DNA of 64,000 nucleotides from Candidatus Anaerobutyricum avicola (GTDB lineage Bacteria; Bacillota; Clostridia; Lachnospirales; Lachnospiraceae): NCBI GenBank assembly GCA_019113845.1, contig DXGQ01000041.1, positions 1 to 64,000 of the forward strand, read 5' to 3'. Shown piece by piece: positions 35,128 to 45,089 of this stretch (position 1 is its first letter; each line of letters starts with the position of its first letter). The notes under the pieces were generated by a model. It saw only the letters and a program-made list of their open reading frames with translations, ran no database searches and was not told where the DNA came from. The position numbers and the translations under genes were made by a program.

Positions 35128-35895
35128 ATGCTGGAAATTAGAAATCTTAAAAAATCATATGACGGAGTGACAATCTTACATGATATCAATTTAAGTATCG
35201 AAGACGGCGAGATTGTCTCCATTCTGGGTCCTTCCGGATGCGGAAAGACCACCTTATTAAATCTGATACTCGGCCTCACGGATGCCGATGAGGGCGAGAT
35301 TCTCTTTCAGGGAAAAAATGTGCTGGACATTCCGATGGAAGCGAGAGGTTTTAACATCGTATTCCAGGATTACGCGTTATTCCCAAATCTGAACGCCTAC
35401 AAAAACATCACCTACGGATTAAAAAATAAGCCGGATATCTCCACGAAGCAGGAAGTGGAAGATATGATCGATCTGCTGGGGCTCCGCGAGCATCTGGATA
35501 AAAAGATCGAGCAGCTCTCCGGCGGACAGAAACAGAGAGTGGCTCTGGCAAGGACTATGGTCATGAAACCGAAGATCCTTCTTCTGGACGAACCGCTTTC
35601 CGCACTGGACGGTGTTATCAAAGAATCCATCAAAGATAAGATCAAACAGATCGCAAGAGAGTTTAAACTCACGACGATCATCGTAACCCATGACCCGGAA
35701 GAAGCGCTGACCTTATCGGACAAGGTGCTGATCGTCAATAATGGTACGATCTCTCAGTTCGGCGCGCCGGATGAGATCATCCAGACGCCGGATAATGAGT
35801 TTGTCAAAGAATTCATCCTCAATCAGCTTGTCATCAAGAAAAACAATATCTTCACTCTGTTTAGCCAGGGGATGGAACCCCGGGTGGCGATGTAG
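35128..35895 (+). CDS. phnT: 2-Aminoethylphosphonate-type ABC transporter ATPase
   Basis: The 255-residue ATPase has Walker A GPSGCGKTTLL, signature LSGGQKQR, Walker B ILLLDEPLSALD and the His switch THDPEEA. The family assignment to the aminoethylphosphonate group (PhnT, related to the Fe3+/putrescine importers) rests on the neighbours: the fused two-part permease, binding-protein remnant, phnW remnant and phnX. The ATG at 35128 follows AAAGGAG; the frame extends upstream to 35089 without reason. The gene is intact although its transporter may not be. Confidence 0.87.
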   Translation: MLEIRNLKKSYDGVTILHDINLSIEDGEIVSILGPSGCGKTTLLNLILGLTDADEGEILFQGKNVLDIPMEARGFNIVFQDYALFPNLNAYKNITYGLKNKPDISTKQEVEDMIDLLGLREHLDKKIEQLSGGQKQRVALARTMVMKPKILLLDEPLSALDGVIKESIKDKIKQIAREFKLTTIIVTHDPEEALTLSDKVLIVNNGTISQFGAPDEIIQTPDNEFVKEFILNQLVIKKNNIFTLFSQGMEPRVAM

Positions 35896-35973
35896 GCAGC
35901 AATGATTCCGGAACGGGAAAGAGTCCGGTATTTTGATAAAGAAAAAATTCATGATGATATAAGGTGAAAAACA

Positions 35974-37842
35974 ATGAGTACACAGAGAAAAGAAAAAGAG
36001 ATTAAAGGGATTTTTGTGGTCGTGATCGCGCTCTTTCCTGTATTTTTGCTCATACCGATTCTGCGGCTTTTGGTAAAATCCTTTGAAGAGCAGGGCGGTA
36101 TCTCCCTGGCAAACTATGTGGAAGTGCTGACCAGTCATGGTTTTATGAGCGCATTTGCACACAGTCTGATCATTTCTTCGGTCAGCGCGGTGCTGACGAC
36201 GATCCTGGCCTTCTTACTGGCCTACACGATTCATTACACGAACATCCCGAAGGCGTACAAAGGATTTATCCGAAAGGCGGCGGTGGTGCCGATGCTCCTT
36301 CCGACGATCACTTACGGGTTTGCTATCATCTACTCCTTCGGAAAACAGGGACTGATCACGCAGCTTCTGGGAAGGCGGCTTTTTGAGATCTACGGATTTA
36401 ACGGACTGCTTCTTGGCTATGTGATCTACACCCTGCCGATATCCTTCCTTCTGGTGTCCAACACCATGCAGTATATTGATAAAAAGTTCACGGTAGTATC
36501 CCGGATCATGGGGGACAGGCCACTTACCACCTTTGCATCAACGGTCGTGCGGCCGCTTCTCGGGACGCTGGCAGCTTCCTTTGTGCAATGCTTCTTCTTA
36601 TGTTTTACCGACTACGGTATTCCGGCGTCGGTGGGTGGAGAGTACGATGTGGTGGCGACGGTGCTTTATAATGAGATGCTCGGAAGCATTCCGAACTTTA
36701 ACACCGGTTCCGCCGTGGCGATGTTGATGCTCATCCCATCCGTCGTGACCATCGCACTGCTTCATTATCTGGAGAAATACAATATCCGCTACAATAAGAT
36801 ATCGAACATCGAGATTCGCAAAAATGCGCCTCGCGACATCATTTTCGGTGGTCTGAGCGGCCTGATCCTGCTGGCAGTGCTCTCCGTATTCTTCGTCATC
36901 TTCGCGGTTCCGATGGTAGAAAACTGGCCGTATCAGATGAACTTTACCTGGGAACATGTGCAGGCAGTCTTTGCGGACAGAAGTCTCATCAGCGTGTATG
37001 AGAACTCCCTGCTGGTGGCAGTGCTCACCGCGCTGCTTGGATCCCTGCTGACTTACGGGGCGGCGCTTACCACGGCGAGGAGCAGACTGCCGGGAAAGGT
37101 CAAGCAGGTGATCGAGAATATTTCGCTCATTACAAATACAATACCGGGTATGGTAATTGGTATCGCCTACATGCTCATCTTCTCCGGCACGCCCCTGCAG
37201 AACACATTGGCCATCATCATCGTGTGTAACGTCATTCATTTCTTCTCGACGCCATACCTGATGATCAAAAATTCTCTAGAAAAGATGAACGCTTCCTGGG
37301 AGACCACGGCCATGCTCATGGGAGATACCTGGCTTAAAACCATCGTCCGGGTGGTGACGCCCAACGCCATGGGAACCATCCTGGAAGTATTCAGTTATTA
37401 CTTTGTCAACGCCATGGTGACGGTGAGCGCGGTCATCTTCATTGCCGGAGCGAGGACGATGGTCATCACCACGAAGATCAAAGAGCTTCAATATTATACG
37501 AAGTTTAACGAGATCTTTGTATTGTCCTTGTTGATCCTGTACACCAACGCCGACGACGAGGCCATCGAGGCCATGAAGAGCACTCTGGACGAAAACGGGT
37601 ATTCCGGCCAGTACATTGTGCAGTCCTTTGGTACTTCGGAGCTTGGCGGCAAGCTTCTGGCAGAGGGAACCAACATCGAGGCCGATCTGGTGACGATGAG
37701 TTCCTTCTATCTGGACAGCGCTCAGGAACAGCAAAATATGTTTAAAGATCTGACCTTTGACCCTCATGCGCTGGAAGAATATCCGTCCTCTACACGCCAA
37801 TCACCGCCCAGGAGGGAGCGATCCTTCTCAACACAGAGATGA
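35974..37842 (+). CDS. Two-part ABC permease fused in frame to a binding-protein fragment
   Basis: Residues 1 to about 520 are a double permease of the aminoethylphosphonate/iron type, about 12 membrane helices in two halves. At [20 protein letters not shown] (near residue 520) the permease passes directly into the mature N-terminal region of a periplasmic-type binding protein ([21 protein letters not shown]). The frame then shifts near 37793 and ends at 37842 after nonsense residues ([12 protein letters not shown]). The last helix of the second permease half appears to be shortened, so transport function is doubtful. The fusion is most simply a deletion that removed the gene boundary. Confidence 0.8.
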   Translation: MSTQRKEKEIKGIFVVVIALFPVFLLIPILRLLVKSFEEQGGISLANYVEVLTSHGFMSAFAHSLIISSVSAVLTTILAFLLAYTIHYTNIPKAYKGFIRKAAVVPMLLPTITYGFAIIYSFGKQGLITQLLGRRLFEIYGFNGLLLGYVIYTLPISFLLVSNTMQYIDKKFTVVSRIMGDRPLTTFASTVVRPLLGTLAASFVQCFFLCFTDYGIPASVGGEYDVVATVLYNEMLGSIPNFNTGSAVAMLMLIPSVVTIALLHYLEKYNIRYNKISNIEIRKNAPRDIIFGGLSGLILLAVLSVFFVIFAVPMVENWPYQMNFTWEHVQAVFADRSLISVYENSLLVAVLTALLGSLLTYGAALTTARSRLPGKVKQVIENISLITNTIPGMVIGIAYMLIFSGTPLQNTLAIIIVCNVIHFFSTPYLMIKNSLEKMNASWETTAMLMGDTWLKTIVRVVTPNAMGTILEVFSYYFVNAMVTVSAVIFIAGARTMVITTKIKELQYYTKFNEIFVLSLLILYTNADDEAIEAMKSTLDENGYSGQYIVQSFGTSELGGKLLAEGTNIEADLVTMSSFYLDSAQEQQNMFKDLTFDPHALEEYPSSTRQSPPRRERSFSTQR

Positions 37843-37914
37843 TGGCGGAGAACAATCTGCCGACGCCGACAAGCATCAAAGACCTGGCCAATCCGGTATA
37901 CAGCGGTTTTATCC
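37539..37914 (+). pseudogene. Remnant of the aminoethylphosphonate binding protein gene (phnS-like)
   Basis: About 125 codons of a roughly 340-codon gene remain. Part 1 reads in the permease frame to about 37793 (LEEYPS). One T appears to be missing in the CCGTCCTCTACACG stretch; restoring it gives [24 protein letters not shown], which continues in the next frame (37839 onward, [18 protein letters not shown]). Signal peptide and C-terminal two-thirds are missing. The 3' side joins phnW near 37914. Confidence 0.78.
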
Positions 37915-38488
37915 GGTGGGAGAGATGGGCATCGACTTCCTCATCAGCAGCGCCAACAAATGTATTCAGGGCGTGCCGGGATTCTCCTTCATTATCTGTA
38001 AAAAAGATGCCCTCATGGCATGTAAAGGCAAGGCAAGAAGCCTCTCCTTAGACCTTTATGACCAGTGGGAGACGATGCAGGTCGACGGCAAGTGGAGATT
38101 CACTTCTCCGACCCATGTGGTGCTGGCCTTCGCGCAGGCGTTAAAAGAGATGGAGAAAGAAGGCGGTATCCCGGCGAGAAACAAACGCTATACAGAAAAC
38201 AACCGTCTCCTGACCAGCCGTCTCCGTGCCCTCGGTTTTGAAACCTACGTGGGCGATGAACATCAGGGTCCGATCATCACGACATTTTTCTACCCGGCCG
38301 ACAAAAACTATACATTCCAGGAAATGTATCAGTACATCAAGGAACGTGGTTACGCCATCTATCCGGGCAAGGTGACCGACGCAGAAACCTTCCGCATCGG
38401 AAATATCGGTGAGATTTATCCGGAAGATATCAACAGAGTGTGCGATATCATTGAGGAGTTTCTTCACATTAAAAGAGCAGCGGCATAA
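37915..38488 (+). pseudogene. phnW: C-terminal half of 2-aminoethylphosphonate:pyruvate aminotransferase
   Basis: From [20 protein letters not shown] on, about 190 residues match the second half of PhnW, including the PLP lysine in SSANKC and the ending [25 protein letters not shown]. The first half of the gene (about 170 codons) is absent, and the upstream reading frame comes from the binding-protein remnant in another frame. Without the large domain the enzyme cannot be active. phnX follows after 34 bases. Confidence 0.82.
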
Positions 38489-38522
38489 TCAAGTAAGAAC
38501 GATACAAGAAAGAGAGATAACA

Positions 38523-39290
38523 ATGCAATACGAGGCAATTATTTTTGACTGGGCCGGAACGACCGTAGATTACGGATGCTTCGCGCCGGTACAGGCGTTC
38601 ATGGAGATATTTAAAGAGTATGGCATCACGCCGACTATGGAAGAGACAAGAAAGCCGATGGGAATGTTAAAATGGGACCACATCAAGACAATGCTTTCCA
38701 TGGAGAGAATCCGCGAAGAATTTAAGCGCATCCACGGGAGAGACTTTACCGATCAGGATGTGGACGAGATGCACGAAAAGTTCGCTGCCAGTCTCATGAA
38801 GATTCTCGATCAGTTCTCCGACCCGAAAGATTATGTGGTGGACACCGTTGCAAAACTCCGGGACGCGGGACTTATGATCGGCTCCACCACCGGCTACACC
38901 GACGCCATGATGGAGATTGTCACAAAAGAGGCGGCAAAGGCAGGTTACAAACCGGACTGCTGGTTCAGCCCGGACTCCACCGGACATATGGGACGCCCGT
39001 ACCCGTACATGATCTTTAAAAACATGGAGGCGTTAAAAGTCACCGGCGTGGACAAGGTCATGAAAGTGGGCGATACCCTCTCCGTCATCCGCGAGGGTAA
39101 AAACGCCGGAGTCTTCACAGTCGGGATTATTGAGGGCAGCTCCGAGATGGGACTGACCAAAGAAGAATACGCCGCGCTCTCCCCAGAGGAAAGAAAGGCA
39201 AAGGTGAAGGCAGTGACAAAACGGTATATGGATGCTGGCGCGGATGCGGTCGTGCAGGATATTCGGGGTGTGCTGGAGCTGATCGGATAG
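38523..39290 (+). CDS. phnX: Phosphonoacetaldehyde hydrolase
   Basis: This HAD enzyme splits the C-P bond of phosphonoacetaldehyde to acetaldehyde and phosphate. The 255-residue protein shows the nucleophile in IIFDWAGTTVDYG (Asp9) and the Schiff-base lysine in PMGMLKWDHI (about Lys50), with KVGDTLSVIREGKNAG for the third motif. The ATG at 38523 is chosen because it gives the family start MQYEAIIFDWAGT. The gene looks intact although its substrate-producing partner phnW is broken. Confidence 0.92.
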   Translation: MQYEAIIFDWAGTTVDYGCFAPVQAFMEIFKEYGITPTMEETRKPMGMLKWDHIKTMLSMERIREEFKRIHGRDFTDQDVDEMHEKFAASLMKILDQFSDPKDYVVDTVAKLRDAGLMIGSTTGYTDAMMEIVTKEAAKAGYKPDCWFSPDSTGHMGRPYPYMIFKNMEALKVTGVDKVMKVGDTLSVIREGKNAGVFTVGIIEGSSEMGLTKEEYAALSPEERKAKVKAVTKRYMDAGADAVVQDIRGVLELIG

Positions 39291-39356
39291 GCCAGATCAT
39301 GGGCAACCAACTTGCGCCCGGACAGCCGGTGCGTATAAAATAGTGTTATGAATCAA

Positions 39357-39394
39357 GGGGCAGAGTCAGCGTAAGCTGGCGCTGTCCTTCTTTC
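39357..39394 (+). terminator. Terminator after phnX
   Basis: GGCAGAGTCAGC and GCTGGCGCTGTCC pair around GTAA, followed by a T-rich stretch. Confidence 0.75.
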
Positions 39395-39477
39395 ATATCA
39401 CATCAGGATTGACCTGGCGCAGGGAAAGGAGTAAGATAGAGCGGTGTGTAAAATTAGTGGAAAGGGATGAATGAGAC

Positions 39478-40833
39478 TTGAAGAAGAATAAATACGAAAT
39501 TGATATGGTCAATGGCTCCATCATGGATAAGCTGATCTCCTTTTCTTTGCCGCTGATGGCGACGAGCATCCTGCAGCTCATGTTCAACGCGGTGGATATC
39601 ATCGTGGTGGGACACTTCAGCGGCAGCGACGCCCTGGCGGCGGTGGGGGCCACCACGGCGCTGATCAACATTTTTACGAATCTGTTTATCGGAATCTCCA
39701 TGGGGACAAATGTGCTCTGCGCCCGCTATTATGCCGCCGGTCACGATAAGGAGATGTCCGAATCCGTACATACGGCGATCGCGCTGGCGCTTCTCAGCGG
39801 CGTCCTCATGGCGGTGGTCGGTTTTCTTCTGGCCGGTTGGGCGCTGGGACTTATGGACACGCCGTCTGATGTCATCGGGCAGTCCACGCTTTATATGAAG
39901 ATCTATTTCCTCGGGATGCCGTTTTTTATGCTCTACAATTATGGCGCGGCAGTCTTGCGGGCAGTGGGAGATACGAAGCGGCCGCTCTTTTTCCTTCTGT
40001 TTGCCGGCATGGCAAATGTGGTGCTGGACCTTTTGCTTGTCATTGTGATCCCGCTGGGCGTCGCCGGTGTCGCCATCGGTACGGTTGCTTCCCAGATGGT
40101 ATCCAGTGTGCTGGTACTTCGCTGTCTGTATCAGTCAGAAGGGAGTTATCAGTTCCGGTTTAGAAAATTATCCATCAAAGGAGTCTATGTGAAACGCATT
40201 TTCCAGGTGGGGATCCCGGCAGGAATCCAGAGTACGGTCATCAATTTTTCCAACGCCCTGCTGCAATCCTCCGTGAACTCTTTTGGCTCCATCGCCATGG
40301 CAGGATATACGGCAGCCAATAACATCCTCGGTTTTCTGTATGTTTCGGTCAATGCCGTCACCCAGGCATGCATGAGCTTCACCAGCCAGAATTACAGTGT
40401 AAAGAAGCCGAAACGGATGGACCGGGTACTTTTGGACTGTATCTTTCTTTCCGCCGGAATCTCCGCTGTGCTTGGAATCGGAGCCTATGTGTTCGGCACA
40501 CAGCTTCTCGGAATATATACCTCTGACGCGGAGGTCATCCGGTGCGGACTGGAGATTGTGTCCATCACGACGGTGCCGTACTTCCTCTGCGGCATCATGG
40601 ATCTGTTCCCGGGCGCCATGCGGGGGATGGGATACTCAGCAGTTCCGATGGTGCTGTCTGTGATCGGAACGGTCGGGACGCGGATCCTCTGGATCTACGG
40701 CTTCTTCCCGCAGAACCGCTCCCTCCATTTTCTGTTTATCTCGTATCCGGGTTCCTGGATCGCGACCATCGCCATGCAGGCAGTCTGCTTCTACTTCGTG
40801 CGGAAACGATGCCGGAAGGTGCTGGGAGTGTGA
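39478..40833 (+). CDS. MATE-family efflux transporter
   Basis: The 451-residue protein has twelve membrane helices and the MATE pattern (SLPLMATSILQLMFNAVDIIVVGHF; GYTAANNILGFLYVSVNAVTQACMSF). It starts with a TTG at 39478 after a GGAA-type site; no better start was seen. It is convergent with thiE, whose stop lies 13 bases away, and no terminator separates them. Substrate unknown; cationic drugs or metabolites are exported in exchange for H+ or Na+. Confidence 0.9.
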   Translation: MKKNKYEIDMVNGSIMDKLISFSLPLMATSILQLMFNAVDIIVVGHFSGSDALAAVGATTALINIFTNLFIGISMGTNVLCARYYAAGHDKEMSESVHTAIALALLSGVLMAVVGFLLAGWALGLMDTPSDVIGQSTLYMKIYFLGMPFFMLYNYGAAVLRAVGDTKRPLFFLLFAGMANVVLDLLLVIVIPLGVAGVAIGTVASQMVSSVLVLRCLYQSEGSYQFRFRKLSIKGVYVKRIFQVGIPAGIQSTVINFSNALLQSSVNSFGSIAMAGYTAANNILGFLYVSVNAVTQACMSFTSQNYSVKKPKRMDRVLLDCIFLSAGISAVLGIGAYVFGTQLLGIYTSDAEVIRCGLEIVSITTVPYFLCGIMDLFPGAMRGMGYSAVPMVLSVIGTVGTRILWIYGFFPQNRSLHFLFISYPGSWIATIAMQAVCFYFVRKRCRKVLGV

Positions 40834-40846
40834 AGCGAAAATCCCG

Positions 40847-41437
40847 TTATATCCGCATCATCTCCGACATGATGCATCCGCCGGCAGCCCCGCAGGAAAG
40901 TATTTCCGCAAGCTGGCCGGTGCCAAGATGAATGCCGCCGATGGCGTACACCGGCGCCGGGGACATCTGGCAGATTTCTTTTAAGAAGGAAAGTCCCCGG
41001 GGCGGCACGCCTTTTTTGCAGTCAGTACTGTAAATGTGTCCCGCTGTCAGATAGGTGGCGCCCAGCCGCAGCGCTTCTGCGGCTTCCTCTCTGGAATGAA
41101 CGGAAGTGCCGACAGTCGTGAAAAAGGAGAGAGATGCGGCATACTGCCGCAGAACCGGAAGAGGAAGATGGATTTCTTTGACTCCGGCGGCCCGGGCGGC
41201 TTTTGGGTAGGTGTGGTAAATACACCGCACGTCATAGCGGCGGCAGATGGTCAGTACCTTTTCGGCCAGGCGGGCGTATTCTTCTTCCGGAAGGTCTTTT
41301 TCCCGAACGATCACCGCCGCCGGGTGAAAGCGGCAGATACGCGCGATCTGTTCCTCGTAAGGGCGGGCGGAGAGAGCGCGATTGGTGACGGCGATGGTGA
41401 CACGGTTTTCCGTCTGCCGGATGTGAGGGGCGCTCAT
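40847..41437 (-). CDS. thiE: Thiamine phosphate synthase family protein
   Basis: The 196-residue TIM barrel joins the thiazole and pyrimidine units. The phosphate-binding end is visible (TTVGTSVHSREEAAEALRLGATYLTAGHIYST; VYAIGGIH). It starts inside the thiH stop (ATGA overlap) and ends the thiSFGHE operon. It could be the related TenI, but the operon position argues for ThiE. Confidence 0.85.
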   Translation of the reverse strand: MSAPHIRQTENRVTIAVTNRALSARPYEEQIARICRFHPAAVIVREKDLPEEEYARLAEKVLTICRRYDVRCIYHTYPKAARAAGVKEIHLPLPVLRQYAASLSFFTTVGTSVHSREEAAEALRLGATYLTAGHIYSTDCKKGVPPRGLSFLKEICQMSPAPVYAIGGIHLGTGQLAEILSCGAAGGCIMSEMMRI

Positions 41438-42651
41438 ACGTAAATGTACTCCGCCATGACCGGCTGCAGATGTTCGGCCGCCAGGGCGTCATAGACTTCC
41501 CGGACGGAGCGGCCATCGGAGATTTCAAATTGTTCGTCACCCTTATCTTTTACTTCCTCGCCGTGTTCGCCGATGCCGGTGCTGACGCCGGCGGAGATCT
41601 TGGTGGCTGCGATATTTACCAGATTGTCCCGCACTCTGGCACATTCGCGGCTGGAGATGGTGATGCTGGCAAACGGCATGAACAGCCGGTAAGCACAGAC
41701 AATCTGCAGAAGCTGCGCTTCGTGCACATCCATCGGGTTGATTTTGTCGTTGTTGATGATGGGCCGCAGCCGCGGGCAGGAAAAGGCAATCTCTGCATGG
41801 GGATACTTTTTCTGGAGAAGCCAGGCGTGCATCCCGGTGGCGAAGGCGTCTTTCCGGAAATCATCAAGACCTAAGAGGGCGGCGAAGCCTACGCCACGCA
41901 TCCCTCCCATGAGCGCCCTTTCCTGGGCGTTGAACCGATAGGGAAAGATTCGCTTGTGTCCGGCCAGATGGAGAGTCTCGTACTTGTCAGAGTTGTACGT
42001 TTCCTGAAAGACGGTGACGTAATCTGCTCCGCACTGATGCAGATGAGCGTATTCGTCGGAGTTCATCGGGTAAACTTCCAGACCGACCACCCGGAAATAT
42101 TTCCGGGCGATCTCGCAGGCCCGGCCGATGTATTCCACCGTGGAGCGCTTCCGGCTTTCCCCGGTGAGAATGAGAATTTCCTGCAGACCTGTTTTGGCGA
42201 TGGCGGCAAACTCTTTCTCAATCTCCTCTTCGTTAAGCTGCGCCCGTTTGATGTGATTGTGACAGTTAAATCCGCAGTAAATGCAGTAATTTTCACAATA
42301 GTTGGCGATATAAGCCGGGGTGAACATGCAGACGGAATTGCCGAAATGTTTCCGGGTCTCCGCCTGAGCGGCCTGGGCGATGTCCTCCAGCAAAGGCAAG
42401 GCAGCCGGGGACAGCAGCGCCTTGAAATCTTCCAGAGAACGGTTATCATGCGCCAGGGCGCGCCGTACGTCATTTTCCGTGTAAATGTTATAATCATAGG
42501 CGTTCATGGCGGAAATTACCTGATCCATCACCTCAGAACCGATGTCCTCCATATCCGGCAGATAAGTCATGTGGTCGATGCGGTTTTCTTTCTGATGTTC
42601 GCGGATCTCATCATTTAAAATACTTTCATTGATGTGAGTTTCTGTGTTCAT
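41434..42651 (-). CDS. thiH: 2-Iminoacetate synthase
   Basis: This radical-SAM enzyme cleaves tyrosine to supply dehydroglycine for the thiazole ring. The cluster motif is CENYCIYC (C-x3-C-x2-C), and the protein has 405 residues. The ATG at 42651 has AAGGAG upstream; the frame extends 13 codons further without support. Use of ThiH rather than the oxygen-dependent ThiO fits a strict anaerobe. Confidence 0.93.
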   Translation of the reverse strand: MNTETHINESILNDEIREHQKENRIDHMTYLPDMEDIGSEVMDQVISAMNAYDYNIYTENDVRRALAHDNRSLEDFKALLSPAALPLLEDIAQAAQAETRKHFGNSVCMFTPAYIANYCENYCIYCGFNCHNHIKRAQLNEEEIEKEFAAIAKTGLQEILILTGESRKRSTVEYIGRACEIARKYFRVVGLEVYPMNSDEYAHLHQCGADYVTVFQETYNSDKYETLHLAGHKRIFPYRFNAQERALMGGMRGVGFAALLGLDDFRKDAFATGMHAWLLQKKYPHAEIAFSCPRLRPIINNDKINPMDVHEAQLLQIVCAYRLFMPFASITISSRECARVRDNLVNIAATKISAGVSTGIGEHGEEVKDKGDEQFEISDGRSVREVYDALAAEHLQPVMAEYIYV

Positions 42652-42754
42652 TTTTTGCTCCTTCCAACTTTTGAACATAACTTCTGGCAATCGTCCGGAG
42701 GAAATGGGCTCCGAAGCCGGAAGCGGATTTCCTCCCGTATGGGATGCAGAGACG

Positions 42755-43525
42755 TCAGTCTCTCAGATAGCCGGTGAGAGGAGAGGAAGCGCTGGCTCCC
42801 TTTGTTCGTACCGCTCCCATACCGGCCAGATAAGCGGCTCTTCCGGCTTCTACAGCCTTTTTCATGGCGCCGGCCATCTGTTTTACATCACCGGCGGTGG
42901 CGATGGCTGTGTTGGCCATGACGGCTGCGGCGCCCATTTCCATGGCTTCACATGCCTGGGACGGACGGCCGATGCCCGCATCCACAATGATCGGCAGGTC
43001 AATCTCGTCAATGAGGATCTGAATAAATTCTTTGGTGCAAAGTCCTTTGTTGGAACCGATCGGCGCGCCCAGCGGCATGATGCAGGCGGCGCCGGCCGCA
43101 GCCATATCCCTGGCCATATTTAAGTCCGGGTACATATAAGGCATGACGATGAAGCCCTCTTTGGCGAGGATTTCTGTTGCCTTGATTGTCTCGTAATTAT
43201 CCGGAAGGAGATATTTGGTATCCCGCATGATCTCGATTTTAATAAAATCACTGCCGCAGACTTCTCTGGCCAGCCTGGCAATGCGGACGGCCTCATCGGC
43301 GTTTCTGGCGCCGGAAGTGTTGGGAAGAAGAGTGACTCCCTCCGGTATGTAGTCAAGAATGTTGGCAAGTCCCCCTTCGTTGGCGCGGCGCAGAGCCATG
43401 GTCACGATCTGTGCGCCGGCTTCCTCCACGGCGGCTTTGATGAGTTCCAGGGAATATTTGCCGGAACCCAGTATAAATCTGGATGTAAATTCGTGGTTTC
43501 CTAATTTCCATGTATCGTTTGTCAT
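42755..43525 (-). CDS. thiG: Thiazole synthase
   Basis: The 256-residue TIM barrel condenses deoxyxylulose phosphate, iminoacetate and ThiS thiocarboxylate. The family motifs [26 protein letters not shown], the active-site lysine region DFIKIEIM and [11 protein letters not shown] are present. Confidence 0.95.
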   Translation of the reverse strand: MTNDTWKLGNHEFTSRFILGSGKYSLELIKAAVEEAGAQIVTMALRRANEGGLANILDYIPEGVTLLPNTSGARNADEAVRIARLAREVCGSDFIKIEIMRDTKYLLPDNYETIKATEILAKEGFIVMPYMYPDLNMARDMAAAGAACIMPLGAPIGSNKGLCTKEFIQILIDEIDLPIIVDAGIGRPSQACEAMEMGAAAVMANTAIATAGDVKQMAGAMKKAVEAGRAAYLAGMGAVRTKGASASSPLTGYLRD

Positions 43526-43588
43526 TGTATTGTCCTTTCCTTTCTATTATTCTTCCCGCTTTCTGATAAAAGGGAAGTTTATGCAGGA

Positions 43589-44335
43589 TTACTGTCCCTT
43601 CGTTTCTGTCTGTCTCAGAATCAATTCCGCCACCAGGTTCGCCTGGTGAGCCGCACAGAGCGCCACCCGTGGCGCCATCAGACCGTAACCCTCACGGACT
43701 TCCGAGGTTTCATCTCCGCAGAGGTAAAAATGCGAAGAGATTTTTCTCGTGCGGATCCGATTGCTGTCCCCGTAACCTGCCATACCGCTGGCGGCAATGA
43801 GGTATTTGTCCGGAAAATATTCCAGAACCGCCTCAGCAAGCATGGCTTTATTTTCCGGCACGTCAAAGGCTTCGCAGATATACGTGTCATCCCGGAAGAG
43901 AGCCGGTACATTTTTTTCAGTGACCCGCACGCAATCTGTCCGAATCGTCAGATAAGGGTTGATGGCGAGAAGTATCTCCTGGAGAGCCTCGGTCTTATCC
44001 ATGCCAATCTGATGAATAAAATACTGCTGTCGGTTTAAATTGGTGATATCCACCCGGTCAAAGTCAATGAGATGCAGATGCTCCACGCCCATGCGGGCGA
44101 GAAAGACGGCGATATTAGAGCCGAGGCCTCCCAGCCCGGCCACAGCGACCCTGGCCCCGGACAGGAGATTCTGTACTTTTTCTGTGTGGCGGCAGACGAG
44201 GGCCGCCCGGATCTCTGACTCAGAGGGCTGTCCGGAATGAGCCGCTCCGGTGAAAACTGCACCAGAAGCGTTCTCTTTGCAGGCAACCGTCCGGGTGATG
44301 GATGAGATATCTTTTTGATCATGCGGTGTATTCAT
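43589..44335 (-). CDS. thiF: ThiS adenylyltransferase
   Basis: This E1-like enzyme activates the ThiS C-terminus. The 248-residue product has the ATP loop VAVAGLGGLGSNIAVFLARMG and the LNRQQYF motif. An ATG at 44335 with GGAGGAT upstream is chosen over a frame opening at 44359 inside the end of thiS. Cysteine pairs for a zinc site are not obvious. The 40 N-terminal residues before the Rossmann fold are family-typical. Confidence 0.9.
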   Translation of the reverse strand: MNTPHDQKDISSITRTVACKENASGAVFTGAAHSGQPSESEIRAALVCRHTEKVQNLLSGARVAVAGLGGLGSNIAVFLARMGVEHLHLIDFDRVDITNLNRQQYFIHQIGMDKTEALQEILLAINPYLTIRTDCVRVTEKNVPALFRDDTYICEAFDVPENKAMLAEAVLEYFPDKYLIAASGMAGYGDSNRIRTRKISSHFYLCGDETSEVREGYGLMAPRVALCAAHQANLVAELILRQTETKGQ

Positions 44336-44342
44336 ATCTTTT

Positions 44343-44540
44343 TCATCCTCCTCCCACAAAACTTACGATCTCAATGTGGTCGCCGTCTTCGAGAACTGTG
44401 TCCGCGTATTCTCGTTTTGGCACGATGGTTCCGTTTCTTTCCACGGCAATGCGATCTGTCCGGTAACCGTGTCGGGAAATGTAATCCTGAATCGTCAGGT
44501 TTTCTGCCGGAACTTCTTCCTGTCCGTTGACTTTTATCAT
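44343..44540 (-). CDS. thiS: Sulfur carrier protein ThiS
   Basis: The 65-residue ubiquitin-like protein ends in the required Gly-Gly (SFVGGG) that is thiocarboxylated. The ATG at 44540 has AGGAGG upstream; the longer frame to 44711 runs through a terminator hairpin and is not used. It is the first gene of the operon and starts 310 bases after the riboswitch terminator. Confidence 0.93.
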   Translation of the reverse strand: MIKVNGQEEVPAENLTIQDYISRHGYRTDRIAVERNGTIVPKREYADTVLEDGDHIEIVSFVGGG

Positions 44541-44664
44541 AAGAATCCTCCTTTCTGTGGCCGTGTGATCTCGCCTGCAGGCCGTTGTCCCCTGCAAAGA
44601 AGCGACAGCCTCTGATTCGCCGCAGAACTTTTTTTGCAATAGGAAATGTTGTCCCTTTGAGATG

Positions 44665-44716
44665 AAAAAAGGTTCACGAAAGTATACACCCGCGGTGGTG
44701 CACCCCTTCATGAACC
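44665..44716 (-). terminator. Second terminator hairpin in the thi leader
   Basis: On the minus strand AGGTTCATGAAGGGGTGCAC pairs with GTGTATACTTTCGTGAACCT and is followed by six T. It is 124 bases before thiS, downstream of the riboswitch terminator. Confidence 0.7.
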
Positions 44717-44842
44717 TGTGTTATGCTGCGGCTGCACTGTACATTCAAGTCAAATGTATAGCACCCTGACAGTAAAAGACTGCTGTTCAATCACAAACTC
44801 TGCCTTATTTTATTGTTGTAAATCACCCGATTCTTTCAGAAA

Positions 44843-44871
44843 CAAAAAAGAAGATGGCATCTGCCATCTTC
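44843..44871 (-). terminator. Terminator of the TPP riboswitch
   Basis: On the minus strand GAAGATGGCA and TGCCATCTTC form a perfect 10-bp stem followed by seven bases rich in T. It lies just after the aptamer. Confidence 0.88.
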
Positions 44872-44890
44872 CGCAAGTATCATCTTCTAA

Positions 44891-44968
44891 TCCCTACGTT
44901 GGCATTATCCAAATCAGGTCTCCGGGTCGAAGTGTACAACTTCCTCTCAGCCTGTCTGCAAGCTCCCC
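44891..44968 (-). ncRNA. TPP riboswitch (THI element)
   Basis: On the minus strand the conserved GGCTGAGA and CCTGATTTGGATAATGCC blocks are both present, followed by AACGTAGGGA, and the element opens with GGGGAGC. Together with the terminator after it, this is a transcriptional off-switch when thiamine pyrophosphate is plentiful. Confidence 0.95.
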
Positions 44969-44988
44969 GTTTTTTGTTTACATTTAAT

Positions 44989-45017
44989 ACTATAAGTGTA
45001 TACGGTGCATTTGTCAA
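44989..45017 (-). promoter_or_regulatory. Promoter of the thi operon
   Basis: On the minus strand TTGACA (45017-45012) and TATAGT (44994-44989) are 17 bases apart, 21 bases before the aptamer. Confidence 0.82.
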
Positions 45018-45046
45018 GAAAAAATTTATTGATCACAAAAACAGGA

Positions 45047-45089
45047 TTGACAGCATATATTATAAATGTTATTATAACCATTGTAATAA
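45047..45089 (+). promoter_or_regulatory. Promoter and operator of the ROK-type gene
   Basis: TTGACA (45047-45052) and TATTAT (45070-45075) are 17 bases apart. The inverted repeat TTATTATAA-CCA-TTGTAATAA (45069-45089) covers the -10 and start site, suggesting autorepression. Confidence 0.72.

Noticed and set aside
44718-44987. 89-codon open frame on the plus strand in the thi leader
   Set aside because: It is the reverse side of the TPP riboswitch and its terminator.
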